A stretch of DNA of 35,806 bases from Mycolicibacterium agri (GCF_002553505.1 NZ_PDCP01000059.1:1-35806), one strand, 5' to 3'; shown: positions 7,655-15,848, counted from the stretch's first letter. Notes: generated from the sequence alone by a model not told the origin. Numbers and translations are program-made.

Positions 7655-8691
7655 CGGAATTCCCGCCGATCACGGCGCCCGACGAGAACATCGCCGCGCA
7701 GGCACGCGCCCGCCAGGAGAGGTTGACCAAGCCGCCCGGGTCTCTGGGCAGGCTCGAGGATCTCTCCGTCTGGGTCGCGGCATGCCAGGGAGTGTGTCCG
7801 CCCAACCAGTTTGAGCGCGCCCGTGTCGTGGTGTTCGCCGGCGACCACGGGGTGACCGCCGCCGGCGTATCGGCGTTCCCGGCCGAGGTCACCGCGCAGA
7901 TGGTCGCCAATTTCGATGCCGGCGGCGCCGCGATCAACGTCCTGGCCGACACCGCGGGCGCCAGCGTGCGGGTCGTCGACATCGCGGTCGACGCCGACCA
8001 ACCGCATTCGCCGGCCATCGGCGCGCACAAGGTGCGCAGAAGCAGCGGCAACATCGCCGTCGAAGACGCACTTTCTGCCGAGGAGGCGAACGCCGCGGTC
8101 GAGGCAGGCTGCCGCATCGCCGACGAAGAGGTCGACGCGGGCGCGGACCTGCTCATCGCGGGTGACATGGGCATCGGAAACACTACGCCCGCAACGACTT
8201 TGATCGCCGCGCTCACCGGGGCCGAACCGGTCGCGGTGGTCGGGCGCGGCACCGGCATCGACGATCTCGGCTGGTCGCGCAAGGTGGCCGCCGTCCGCGA
8301 TGCGCTCTACCGCGCCCGCCGGGTGACCGCCGACCCGATCGGCCTGCTGCGCGCGTGCGGCGGTGCGGACCTGGCCGCGATGGCGGGCTTCTGCGCCCAG
8401 GCCGCGGTGCGCCGCACTCCGGTGCTGCTCGACGGCCTGGTGGTGACGGCGGCCGCGCTGGTCGCCGAACAGCTGGCCCCGGGCGCCCGCCAGTGGTGGC
8501 GCGCCGGGCACCGCTCCACCGAACCCGCGCACACAATGGCGTTGGAGAAGCTCAATCTCGAACCGATCCTTGATCTTTCGATGCGGCTGGGCGAGGGTAC
8601 CGGCGCGGCGGTCGCGCTGCCGGTGGTGCGCGCAGCGGTGGCGGCGCTGTCGTCGATGGCCACCTTCGACGAGGCCAGCATCTCGTCGTGA
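7651..8691 (+). CDS. cobT: Nicotinate-nucleotide:dimethylbenzimidazole phosphoribosyltransferase
   Basis: Makes alpha-ribazole phosphate, the lower ligand of cobalamin, from nicotinate mononucleotide and dimethylbenzimidazole. 346 residues. Conserved features include LTKPPGSLGRLEDL near the N-terminus, FAGDHGVTAAGVSAFP, GDMGIGNTTPAT, and the C-terminal MRLGEGTGAA with Glu315 at the position of the catalytic base. The frame is open upstream to 7417, but the ATG at 7651 overlapping the cobU stop and the family N-terminus fix the start. Overlaps cobS by four bases (GTGA). Equivalent to Rv2207. Confidence 0.95.
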   Translation: MTEFPPITAPDENIAAQARARQERLTKPPGSLGRLEDLSVWVAACQGVCPPNQFERARVVVFAGDHGVTAAGVSAFPAEVTAQMVANFDAGGAAINVLADTAGASVRVVDIAVDADQPHSPAIGAHKVRRSSGNIAVEDALSAEEANAAVEAGCRIADEEVDAGADLLIAGDMGIGNTTPATTLIAALTGAEPVAVVGRGTGIDDLGWSRKVAAVRDALYRARRVTADPIGLLRACGGADLAAMAGFCAQAAVRRTPVLLDGLVVTAAALVAEQLAPGARQWWRAGHRSTEPAHTMALEKLNLEPILDLSMRLGEGTGAAVALPVVRAAVAALSSMATFDEASISS

Positions 8692-9413
8692 TCCGTTCGC
8701 TGGCAGGGGCTTTCGCGTTCGGGACAGTGCTTCCGCTGCGTGCCGGGCCCGGCGCGGGCCGCGGCATGCTCACCGCACTGCCGATCGTGGGTGCGGCGCT
8801 CGGCGCGCTCGCGGGTGCGGTGGTGTGGGTCGGCGGGCATGCCTTCGGAATCGGCAACCCGCTCAACGGTGTGCTCGCGGTGGCGGTGCTGCTGATCGCC
8901 ACCCGCGGCCTGCACATCGACGGGCTCTCCGACACCATCGACGCCCTCGGCTGCTACGGCGCCAAGGAGCGGGCGCTGCGGGTGATGCGGGACGGCTCGG
9001 CGGGGCCGTTCGGGGTGGCCGCCGTCGTGGTGGCGATCCTCACGCAGGCGCTGGCATTCACCGACCTCGGCGTGGTCGCGGTCGGTGTCGCGGTGATGGC
9101 GGGCCGCGCCGCCGCGGTCGTCGCCTGCCGCCGCTCGGTGCCCGCGGCCGAGGGCAGCACGCTCGGCGCGATGGTTGCGGGCAGCCAGCCCGCCTGGGTG
9201 GCGGCGGCCTGGACTGTCGCGGTAGCCGCGCTGGCCATCCTGGCGGGGCCGCGGCTGTGGCAGGGCCCAGCGGTGGTGCTGGTCGCGGTGGCGTGCGGCG
9301 CGGTGCTGGTGTGGCACTGTGTGCGTCGCTTCGGCGGGATCACCGGCGACGTGCTGGGAGCCGTGATCGAGGTGACAACGACCGTGGCCGCGGTGGGCCT
9401 GGCGATCGGTTGA
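8688..9413 (+). CDS. cobS: Adenosylcobinamide-GDP ribazoletransferase (cobalamin synthase)
   Basis: Integral membrane enzyme that joins AdoCbi-GDP and alpha-ribazole (phosphate) in the last step of nucleotide loop assembly. 241 residues, starting at a GTG inside the cobT stop. It has MIRSLAGAFAFGTVLP at the N-terminus and the metal-binding family motif GLHIDGLSDTIDALG, followed by MRDGSAGPFG. Several hydrophobic helices span the remaining length. The cobU-cobT-cobS run supplies all enzymes from cobinamide to cobalamin (phosphate). It ends immediately beside the convergent ilvE stop. No transmembrane gene like Rv2209 follows, unlike in M. tuberculosis. Confidence 0.94.
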   Translation: MIRSLAGAFAFGTVLPLRAGPGAGRGMLTALPIVGAALGALAGAVVWVGGHAFGIGNPLNGVLAVAVLLIATRGLHIDGLSDTIDALGCYGAKERALRVMRDGSAGPFGVAAVVVAILTQALAFTDLGVVAVGVAVMAGRAAAVVACRRSVPAAEGSTLGAMVAGSQPAWVAAAWTVAVAALAILAGPRLWQGPAVVLVAVACGAVLVWHCVRRFGGITGDVLGAVIEVTTTVAAVGLAIG

Positions 9414-10517
9414 CTAACTCAGCCGCGACATCCAGCCGTGGGTGTCGGCGAACGTCCCGCGCTGGATCCCGGTCAAGGTGTCGCGCAGGGCCATGGTGAT
9501 CTCGCCGGGCTCGCCGTCGGCGATGGTGAATTCGCCGTCGGTGTATTTCACGTGGGACACCGGGGTGATCACGGCCGCGGTGCCGCACGCGAACACCTCG
9601 GTAATCTCGCCTGCGGCCGCCTTCTTCTGCCACTCGTCGACGTCGATCTTGCGTTCCTCGACGGCGAAACCGGCGTCGATGGCCAACTGCAGCAACGAAT
9701 CCCGGGTGATACCGGGCAGCAGCGAGCCGCTCAGCTCGGGTGTGACCAGACGCGCTGAGCCGCCGCTGCCGAACACGAAGAAGAGATTCATGCCGCCCAT
9801 CTCTTCGATGTAGCGGCGTTCGATCGCGTCCAGCCAGACCACCTGGTCGCAGCCGTTCTCGGTGGCCTGCGCCTGGGCCAACAACGAGGCGGCGTAGTTG
9901 CCGCCGAACTTCGCGGCCCCGGTGCCCCCGGGGCAGGCCCGCACGTACTCGTGGCTCAGCCACACGCTGACCGGCTTGATGCCGCGCGGGAAGTACGCGC
10001 CGGCCGGTGAGCCGATCACCATGTAGCGGTACTCGTTGGCCGGGCGCACGCCGAGGCCGGGTTCGGTCGCGAAGATGTAGGGCCGCAGATACAGCGACTC
10101 CTCGCCGCCTGCGGGTGGCACCCACTTCTCGTCGACGGCGATGAGCTGCCGCAACGACTCGATGAACACCTCGTCGGGCAACTCCGGGATGGCCAGCCGC
10201 CGCGCCGACGAGCGCAGCCGTGCCGCGTTGGCCTCCGCACGGAATGACACGATCGAGCCGTCGGCCCAGCGGTAGGCCTTCAGCCCCTCGAACACCTCCT
10301 GCGCGTAGTGCAGGACGATGGCCGACGGGTCGAGTTCGATCGGGCCGTACGGGATGACTCGCGCGTTGTGCCAGCCCTTGCCCTCGACGTAGTCGATCGA
10401 GACCATGTGGTCGGTGTGGTAGCGGCCGAACCCCGGGTTGTCCAGAATTTCCGACCGTACCTCGTCGCTCGCCGGATTCGCGTTGCGATCGACGGTGAAT
10501 TCGAGGCGGTCGGTCAT
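9414..10517 (-). CDS. ilvE: Branched-chain amino acid aminotransferase
   Basis: PLP enzyme of fold type IV that transfers the amino group between glutamate and the 2-oxo acids of Leu, Ile and Val. 367 residues from ATG 10517, which matches the usual length; the 31 extra codons upstream in this frame lack family similarity. Motifs include LHYAQEVFEGLKAYRW, LYLRPYIFATEPGLGV, the Lys in AAKFGGNYAASLLAQ (Schiff-base lysine) and the C-terminal EVFACGTAAVITPV. Convergent with cobS. A TACAAT hexamer six bases before the ATG suggests a leaderless transcript. Equivalent to Rv2210c. Confidence 0.95.
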   Translation of the reverse strand: MTDRLEFTVDRNANPASDEVRSEILDNPGFGRYHTDHMVSIDYVEGKGWHNARVIPYGPIELDPSAIVLHYAQEVFEGLKAYRWADGSIVSFRAEANAARLRSSARRLAIPELPDEVFIESLRQLIAVDEKWVPPAGGEESLYLRPYIFATEPGLGVRPANEYRYMVIGSPAGAYFPRGIKPVSVWLSHEYVRACPGGTGAAKFGGNYAASLLAQAQATENGCDQVVWLDAIERRYIEEMGGMNLFFVFGSGGSARLVTPELSGSLLPGITRDSLLQLAIDAGFAVEERKIDVDEWQKKAAAGEITEVFACGTAAVITPVSHVKYTDGEFTIADGEPGEITMALRDTLTGIQRGTFADTHGWMSRLS

Positions 10518-10529
10518 GCGCCGATTGTA
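10518..10529 (-). promoter_or_regulatory. Candidate leaderless promoter for ilvE
   Basis: On the minus strand TACAAT (plus coordinates 10524–10529) is followed by six bases and then the ilvE ATG. No Shine-Dalgarno sequence is present between them. The promoter lies in the 22-base gap after the gcvT stop, so ilvE may be transcribed separately from gcvT as well as by read-through. Confidence 0.45.
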
Positions 10530-10539
10530 TATCCGCGCG

Positions 10540-11649
10540 CTACCGAGTTTTCGGCTCGACGAACGGCGGGCGAACGACTTCGCATTCGACGGGGCGACCG
10601 CGCACGTCAACGGTGACGTGGTGGCCGTCGGGAATGTCGAAAGAGGTGTCCAGCAAAGCCAATGCGATGCCGACTTTCAATGTCGGAGAGAAGGTTCCCG
10701 ATGTCGTGACCCCGACCGGAGTCGAGCCGTCGAGCACGGTCAACTCCGGCCGCAGCACACCGCAACCGACGGCGCGCAGCCCGCGCAGCAAGCGCTTCGG
10801 GCCGGCCTCCTTCTCGGCCAGCAGCGCGTCGCGGCCCCAGAACGCCGGCTTCTTCCATCCGATCGCCCACCCGCAGCGCGCCTGCAACGGCGAGATCTGC
10901 AACGACAATTCGTGCCCGTGCAGCGGATAGCCCATCTCGGTGCGCAGCGTGTCGCGGGCGCCGAGCCCCGCCAGCTGACCGCCCTCCGCTTTGACCTTGT
11001 CGACCAGCGCGTCGAACACCATCGCGGCGTCGTCCCAGGCGGGCAGCAGTTCGTAGCCGTGCTCGCCGGTGTAGCCGGTGCGGCACACCCGCACCTCGAC
11101 GCCGTTGAAGTCGGCGTCGGCGAAACCCATGTAGTCCATGTCGGTCGGCAACCCGAGCGCGCCGACCACCTCGGCCGCCTTCGGGCCCTGCACCGCCAGC
11201 ACGGCCCGCGACCGGTGCTCGTTGGTGACGGTCACCCCATCGGGGGCCTTGTCCTGCAGCGCGGCGACGACGGCTGCGGTGTTGGCCGCGTTGGGCACCA
11301 GGAAGATCTCGTCGTCGGAGACGTAATAGGCGATCAGGTCGTCGACGACACCGCCGGATTCGGTGCAGCACAACGTGTATTGCGCCTTGCCGGGCCCGAT
11401 ACGGCCGAGGTCGTTGGTGAGCGCGGAGTTCACGTACGCGGCCGCACCCGGCCCGCGCACAAGGGCCTTGCCGAGGTGGCTGACGTCGAACAGGCCGACG
11501 GTGGTGCGGGTCGCGGTGTGCTCTCCCACGGTGCCGGCATACGAGACCGGCATCAGCCAGCCGGAGAACTCCGCGAAGCTGGCGCCGAGTTCGCGGTGCC
11601 GTTCCTCGAGGGGGCCGTGCTGGAGTTCACTCGCCTGCGTCTCGCTCAC
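10540..11649 (-). CDS. gcvT: Aminomethyltransferase, glycine cleavage system T protein
   Basis: Transfers the methylene group from aminomethyl-lipoyl H protein to tetrahydrofolate and releases ammonia. 369 residues from GTG 11649 (MSETQASELQHGPL). The 186 codons open upstream overlap the divergent cyclase and are not real. Family motifs include HRELGASFAEFSGWLMPV, TVGLFDVSHLGK, the folate-site region CRTGYTGEHGYEL and LGARDTLRTEMGYPLHGHEL. TAGGGT seven bases before the GTG suggests a leaderless mRNA. The protein depends on lipoylated GcvH, which ties it loosely to the lipB-lipA genes nearby. Equivalent to Rv2211c. Confidence 0.95.
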   Translation of the reverse strand: MSETQASELQHGPLEERHRELGASFAEFSGWLMPVSYAGTVGEHTATRTTVGLFDVSHLGKALVRGPGAAAYVNSALTNDLGRIGPGKAQYTLCCTESGGVVDDLIAYYVSDDEIFLVPNAANTAAVVAALQDKAPDGVTVTNEHRSRAVLAVQGPKAAEVVGALGLPTDMDYMGFADADFNGVEVRVCRTGYTGEHGYELLPAWDDAAMVFDALVDKVKAEGGQLAGLGARDTLRTEMGYPLHGHELSLQISPLQARCGWAIGWKKPAFWGRDALLAEKEAGPKRLLRGLRAVGCGVLRPELTVLDGSTPVGVTTSGTFSPTLKVGIALALLDTSFDIPDGHHVTVDVRGRPVECEVVRPPFVEPKTR

Positions 11650-11662
11650 GGGATTCACCCTA
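11650..11662 (-). promoter_or_regulatory. Candidate leaderless promoter for gcvT
   Basis: Minus-strand TAGGGT (plus 11657–11662), then seven bases, then the GTG start. No ribosome binding site. Shares the 45-base divergent gap with the adenylyl cyclase gene. Confidence 0.42.
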
Positions 11663-11694
11663 AACGCCGTGTCGACGCTGGCAGACTTCGGTGG

Positions 11695-12141
11695 GTGGTC
11701 GATTTCGATGCGCTCGAGGCCGCAGGAATCGCCAACGCCCGTGCGCGGGCGCCGCTGATCGTATATCTGGACAGCCTCGGCTTCACCGCCGAGCAGATGG
11801 TGGCCGCCGAGCGTCGCGGCAGGCTGTTCGGTCTCGCCGGTGACGTGCTGCAATGGTCCGGCCCACCCACCTACAGCCTGCGCGCGGCGGCGGAGAGATT
11901 GGGCGTGTCGGTGCATGACCTGGCGCGCGCCTGGACGGCCCTCGGGCTGAGCGTGCCCGAGGAAACCGAGCCCGTGTTCAGCGAGGCCGACATCGACGGG
12001 CTGGGCGCGTGGGCGGGCATGAAGAGCGGGTACGGCGACGACGCCGCGATGGGCTTTCTGCGGGTGCTCGGCGCATCGATGGCCCGGCTCGCCGATGGTG
12101 CGCGTCAACCAACCCGACATCATGATGTCGCACACCAATGA
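11695..12141 (+). pseudogene. N-terminal regulatory part of a split class III adenylyl cyclase
   Basis: 148 residues from GTG 11695. The sequence (ARAPLIVYLDSLGFTAEQM, GLAGDVLQWSGPP, RLGVSVHDLARAWTALGL) corresponds to the N-terminal regulatory domain of the Rv2212-type adenylyl cyclase, which in M. tuberculosis is continuous with the catalytic domain (about 380 residues in total). Here the frame runs on from ...RVLGASMARLAD into about 15 unrelated residues and stops at 12141, while the catalytic domain continues in the +1 frame from 12095. Compared with my recollection of Rv2212, about 14 bases seem to be missing at the junction. It could encode a free regulatory subunit, but disruption or an assembly error is equally possible. 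Divergent from gcvT. Confidence 0.75.
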
Positions 12142-12772
12142 CGAACTCACCACGGCACGCTCGCATCGCGCTGTCGGCGAGGCCATCCCCCGCATTGCCG
12201 TCCTCATCGATGCGGTCTTTCGTCACCACACGATCAGCGCGCGCACCCACTTCGAGCGTGTCATCCGCGACGCGTCGGCAAGTGTGGTGTGCGGCATCGG
12301 GTTTGCCGACCTGACGGGCTTCACCGAACTGACGCGGCGGCTCACACCGTTCGAGTTGTCCAATTTCCTGGCCGAGTTCGCAGGCGCGGTCAGCGACATG
12401 GTCCACACCGACGGCGGCCGGGTCGTGAAGTTCATCGGCGACGAGGTGATGTGGGTCAGTTCAACGCCGGCGCAGCTGGTGAGGGTGGCGCTTGATCTCG
12501 TCGATCACCCACAGGCGCGGGAGGTGTCCCTGCAGGTGCGGGCGGGCCTGGGTTTCGGTGAGGTGCTGGCCGTCGGCGGTGATTACTTCGGCACGCCGGT
12601 CAACCTGGCCGCCCGGCTGGTGACCGCAGCCGCGCCCGGGCAAATCCTGGTGTCCTCCGACGTCCGCGACCAGGTGCCCGATCTGCCCGCAGTCCCGCAG
12701 GAACCGTTGACCCTGAAGGGTTTCGATGCCCCGGTGACGGCCTTCGACCTGCACTGTCCTGCCGACCGATAG
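12095..12772 (+). CDS. Class III adenylyl cyclase catalytic domain (separate ORF)
   Basis: 225 residues, ATG 12095 (MVRVNQPDIMMSHTNDEL), overlapping the upstream fragment by 47 bases in another frame. All catalytic residues of the class are visible: metal Asp72 in GFADLTGFT, Lys112 and metal Asp116 in VKFIGDEVMW, adenine-selecting Asp163 in GGDYFGTPVN, and transition-state Asn170 and Arg174 in VNLAARL. The chemistry (ATP to cAMP and PPi) should therefore be possible if the ORF is translated, for example by reinitiation. Its normal N-terminal regulatory domain is in the other frame. Homolog of Rv2212. A helix and linker at residues 1–60 that usually connect the two domains are retained here. 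Confidence 0.85.
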   Translation: MVRVNQPDIMMSHTNDELTTARSHRAVGEAIPRIAVLIDAVFRHHTISARTHFERVIRDASASVVCGIGFADLTGFTELTRRLTPFELSNFLAEFAGAVSDMVHTDGGRVVKFIGDEVMWVSSTPAQLVRVALDLVDHPQAREVSLQVRAGLGFGEVLAVGGDYFGTPVNLAARLVTAAAPGQILVSSDVRDQVPDLPAVPQEPLTLKGFDAPVTAFDLHCPADR

Positions 12773-12783
12773 GCTCAAGCCCC
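12770..12783 (+). promoter_or_regulatory. Candidate promoter directly before pepB
   Basis: TAGGCT (12770–12775) is followed by eight bases and then GTG 12784. The hexamer overlaps the cyclase stop codon. Fits a leaderless mycobacterial start; no Shine-Dalgarno sequence is seen. Confidence 0.35.
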
Positions 12784-14292
12784 GTGAGCCCCGCAATTCC
12801 CGGTTACCAGGCCCCCACCGTCACTGTCAGCGCATCGCTGCCCAAGAAGCCCGCCGACAAGGCGGTGCTGATCGTGCCCGTTGTCGGTGGCGACGACGAC
12901 GGCGCGGCAACGGTGGTCACCAGCCCGTTCCTCGACCGCAAGGCCGTCGGCGAGGTCGAGGCGGCGCTCGAGTCGCTGGGCGCCAAGGGCGGAACCGACC
13001 AGGTGACGCGGGTGGTGGCGCCGTCGCTGCCGGTGGCCAGCGTGCTGGCGGTCGGGCTGGGCAAGCCGCGCGACGAGTGGGCGCCCGACCTGATCCGGCG
13101 CGCCGCCGGGGTGGCCGGGCGCTCGCTGAACGGCACCGAGTCGGTCATCACCACGCTGTCGGATCTCGACCTCGACGCGGCCGTCGAGGGCCTGATCCTC
13201 GGCGCCTACCGGTTCAGCGAATTCCGCAGCGACAAGACCGCGCCGAAGGACAAGGGCCTGCGCGAAATCACCGCGCTGACCACGGTCAAGAAAGCGTCGG
13301 CGCAGCGGGCGGTCGACATCGCCACCGCCGTCGCCACCGCGCGCGATCTGGTCAACACTCCCCCGTCGCACCTCTTCCCCGACGAATTCGCCAAGCGGGC
13401 GAAGGCTTTGGGCGAAGCCGCCGGCCTCGACGTCGAGATTCTCGACGACACCGCGCTGGCCAAAGCGGGCTACGGCGGGGTGATCGGCGTCGGCAAGGGG
13501 TCGTCGCGGCCCCCGCGGCTGGTCCGGTTGGCGCACCGCGGCGCCAAACGAAAAGGCAAGAAGGTGGCGCTGGTCGGCAAGGGCATCACGTTCGACACCG
13601 GCGGCATCTCGATCAAGCCCGCCGCGAACATGCACCAGATGACCTCCGACATGGGCGGCGCCGCGGCGGTGATCGCGACCGTGGTGCTCGCGGCCAAGCA
13701 GAAGCTGCCGATCGACGTGATCGCCACCGTTCCGATGGCCGAGAACATGCCGTCTGCCACCGCGCAGCGGCCGGGCGATGTTCTGACCCAGTACGGCGGC
13801 ACCACGGTGGAGGTGCTCAACACCGACGCCGAGGGACGGCTGATTCTCGCCGACGCCATCGTGCGGGCCTGTGAGGACAATCCCGACTATCTCATCGAGA
13901 CCTCCACGCTGACGGGTGCGCAGACGGTCGCGCTTGGTTCACGCACACCGGGCGTGATGGGTTCCGACGAGTTCCGCGACCGGGTCGCCGCTCTGTCGCA
14001 GGCGATCGGTGAAAACGCTTGGCCCATGCCGCTTCCCGAGGAACTCAAGGAGGACCTCAAGTCGACGGTCGCCGATCTGGCCAACGTCAGCGGGTCGCGC
14101 TACGCAGGCATGCTCGTCGCGGGCACCTTCCTTCGCGAGTTCGTCGCCGAGGGTGTGCAGTGGGCGCACATCGATATCGCCGGGCCTGCCTACAACACCG
14201 GCAGCCCGTGGGGCTACACCGGCAAGGGCGGCACCGGTGTGCCGACCCGCACGATGTTTGCGGCCCTCGAGGACATCTCAGAAAAAGGCTGA
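12784..14292 (+). CDS. pepB: Leucyl aminopeptidase, M17 family
   Basis: Cytoplasmic two-metal aminopeptidase that removes N-terminal residues, with a role in peptide turnover. 502 residues. The N-terminal macro-like domain spans about 1–180. The catalytic domain carries VGKGITFDTGGISIKP (metal-binding Lys and Asp), MTSDMGGAAAV, and the signature NTDAEGRLILAD with its metal-binding Asp and Glu and the conserved Arg. The C-terminal GTGVPTRTMFAAL is typical. It lies 11 bases after the cyclase gene and ends one base from the convergent ephD. Equivalent to Rv2213. Confidence 0.95.
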   Translation: MSPAIPGYQAPTVTVSASLPKKPADKAVLIVPVVGGDDDGAATVVTSPFLDRKAVGEVEAALESLGAKGGTDQVTRVVAPSLPVASVLAVGLGKPRDEWAPDLIRRAAGVAGRSLNGTESVITTLSDLDLDAAVEGLILGAYRFSEFRSDKTAPKDKGLREITALTTVKKASAQRAVDIATAVATARDLVNTPPSHLFPDEFAKRAKALGEAAGLDVEILDDTALAKAGYGGVIGVGKGSSRPPRLVRLAHRGAKRKGKKVALVGKGITFDTGGISIKPAANMHQMTSDMGGAAAVIATVVLAAKQKLPIDVIATVPMAENMPSATAQRPGDVLTQYGGTTVEVLNTDAEGRLILADAIVRACEDNPDYLIETSTLTGAQTVALGSRTPGVMGSDEFRDRVAALSQAIGENAWPMPLPEELKEDLKSTVADLANVSGSRYAGMLVAGTFLREFVAEGVQWAHIDIAGPAYNTGSPWGYTGKGGTGVPTRTMFAALEDISEKG

Positions 14293-14293
14293 G

Positions 14294-15835
14294 TCACACC
14301 AGATCCCACCGTGCGGTGCTGCGCAGCACCTGCGGCGCGATTCGCGACGTGCCGTAGAGCAGGTACGCCTCGGGCGCGACGGGTCGGGTCGCCTTGTTCG
14401 TCTTGACGGCCGCGAGAATCGCCTTGGCGACCTTGTCCGGGCCGTAGCGGCGGTAGCGGAACAGCCGCTGCAGTTGTTCGCGACGACGCTGGAGGCTTTC
14501 GTCGGTGCGGCCGAGAAGGTCGAATCGCGTGGCGGCGACGATGTTCGTGTCGATGACGCCGGGACATATCGTGGTCAATCCCACGCCCGCGCTGTCGAGT
14601 TCGGCGCGCAAGCAGTCGGAGAACATGTACACCGCCGCCTTGGACGTGCAGTAGGCGTTCAACGACTTCGACGGCGCGTATGACGCCATGGAGGCGACGT
14701 TGACGATGTGCCCGCCGGTGCCGCGTTCGACGAGTCGCTTCCCAAATGCCCTGCAGCCGTTGACAACACCGCCGAAATTGATGTCCAGCACCCGGTCCCA
14801 TTGGTCTGCAGGCGTGGTCAGGAACTCCCCCGCCTGGCCGATGCCTGCGTTGTTGACGACGATGTCGGGCACGCCGTGCGTGGCGCACACCTCGACCGCG
14901 AACCGCTCGACGGCGGCGGCGTCGGACACGTCGAGCACGTACGGATGCGCGACGCCCCCGCTCTCGACGATCTGGGCGGCGGTCTCGGCGACGGTGACTT
15001 CGTCGATGTCGCTGACGACCAGTTCGGCACCGGCACGCGCGAACGCGAGCGCGGTTGCCCTGCCGATGCCGCTGCCCGCACCGGTGACCGAAACCAGGGT
15101 GTCGCCGAAATCGGGGCGTTCCCGGCCGACCTGGGAGCGCAGCAACGAGCGAGCCGGCGGCCTGCCGTCGAGAAAGTCGGCAAGCTCACCGACGGCCGCG
15201 GCGACCACCTGGGGGTGCGACGTCGGCGACTGCTCGCCCGCCCTGATGTCACGGCGCCACAGCCGGGGCACGCGCCGGCGCAGGTCATCGAAGCCGCGCC
15301 GGCGGACGGAGGGATCGTTCGCGGCCACGATCAGCTGCACGGGCACATCGACCCGGCGGCCGGGCCCAGGCACCGATTTCGCCAGCGCGCGATGGATCCT
15401 GAGCGGACACCGGTGCCGCATCCGAAGGAGGCGGTCGACCGGGGAGACCGAAGTGAACGATGCGACCCGCGCATTCGAACCCGGTCGGGTCAGGTAGTCC
15501 CAGACGGCCACCGATCCCCACCCGTGGCCGAGTAGATGCACGGGCCCGTCGGGGTCGACGGCGGCGATGACCGCGCCGAGATCGTCGGCGAGCCCGGCCA
15601 CGGAGTAGGACGAAATCTGCTTGGGCACAGAGGATTTGCCGACACCGCGGTTGTCATAGCGGACGATGCGGAACCTGTCGGCGAGCCGCGCCGCGACACC
15701 GTCCCACAACTGGTGGGGATCCGGCCACCCGTTCACCATCACCAGGGTCGGTCGGTGCGGTTCGCCCTGCTCGTAGACGGCGAGGCGAACGCCGTCGACG
15801 CTGTCCACGAACCGCTCGGTGATCGTGTCCGCCAC
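14294..15835 (-). CDS. ephD: EphD-like fusion: degenerate alpha/beta hydrolase plus short-chain dehydrogenase
   Basis: 513 residues from GTG 15835; the M. tuberculosis EphD (Rv2214c) is about 80 residues longer. Residues 1–225 are an alpha/beta-hydrolase domain. The nucleophile elbow reads LLGHGWGS, with Gly105 (codon GGG at 15521–15523) where epoxide hydrolases have Asp (GHDWG). The region that should be the cap, between FTSVS and VDVPVQLIV, is only about 35 residues. The general-base His position reads AGEQSPTSHP (Glu201) rather than AGHxSPxSHP. Hydrolysis is therefore unlikely. Residues from about 250 on form an SDR domain that looks intact: TGAGSGIGRA, NNAGIG, Ser in VASMAS, and Tyr395/Lys399 in YCTSK. 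The EphD family has been linked to mycolic acid metabolism; here the SDR half is the probable active part. Confidence 0.9.
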   Translation of the reverse strand: MADTITERFVDSVDGVRLAVYEQGEPHRPTLVMVNGWPDPHQLWDGVAARLADRFRIVRYDNRGVGKSSVPKQISSYSVAGLADDLGAVIAAVDPDGPVHLLGHGWGSVAVWDYLTRPGSNARVASFTSVSPVDRLLRMRHRCPLRIHRALAKSVPGPGRRVDVPVQLIVAANDPSVRRRGFDDLRRRVPRLWRRDIRAGEQSPTSHPQVVAAAVGELADFLDGRPPARSLLRSQVGRERPDFGDTLVSVTGAGSGIGRATALAFARAGAELVVSDIDEVTVAETAAQIVESGGVAHPYVLDVSDAAAVERFAVEVCATHGVPDIVVNNAGIGQAGEFLTTPADQWDRVLDINFGGVVNGCRAFGKRLVERGTGGHIVNVASMASYAPSKSLNAYCTSKAAVYMFSDCLRAELDSAGVGLTTICPGVIDTNIVAATRFDLLGRTDESLQRRREQLQRLFRYRRYGPDKVAKAILAAVKTNKATRPVAPEAYLLYGTSRIAPQVLRSTARWDLV

Positions 15836-15848
15836 GACGCGAACCCTA
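15836..15848 (-). promoter_or_regulatory. Candidate leaderless promoter for ephD
   Basis: Minus-strand TAGGGT (plus 15843–15848) is followed by seven bases and the ephD GTG. Its TAG is also the stop codon of the upstream small gene, so one triplet serves both. The same hexamer and spacing occur before gcvT. Confidence 0.42.

Noticed and set aside
10438..11694. Plus-strand extension of the cyclase N-terminal frame over ilvE and gcvT
   Set aside because: It lies antisense to gcvT and the start of ilvE; real cyclase similarity begins near 11695.
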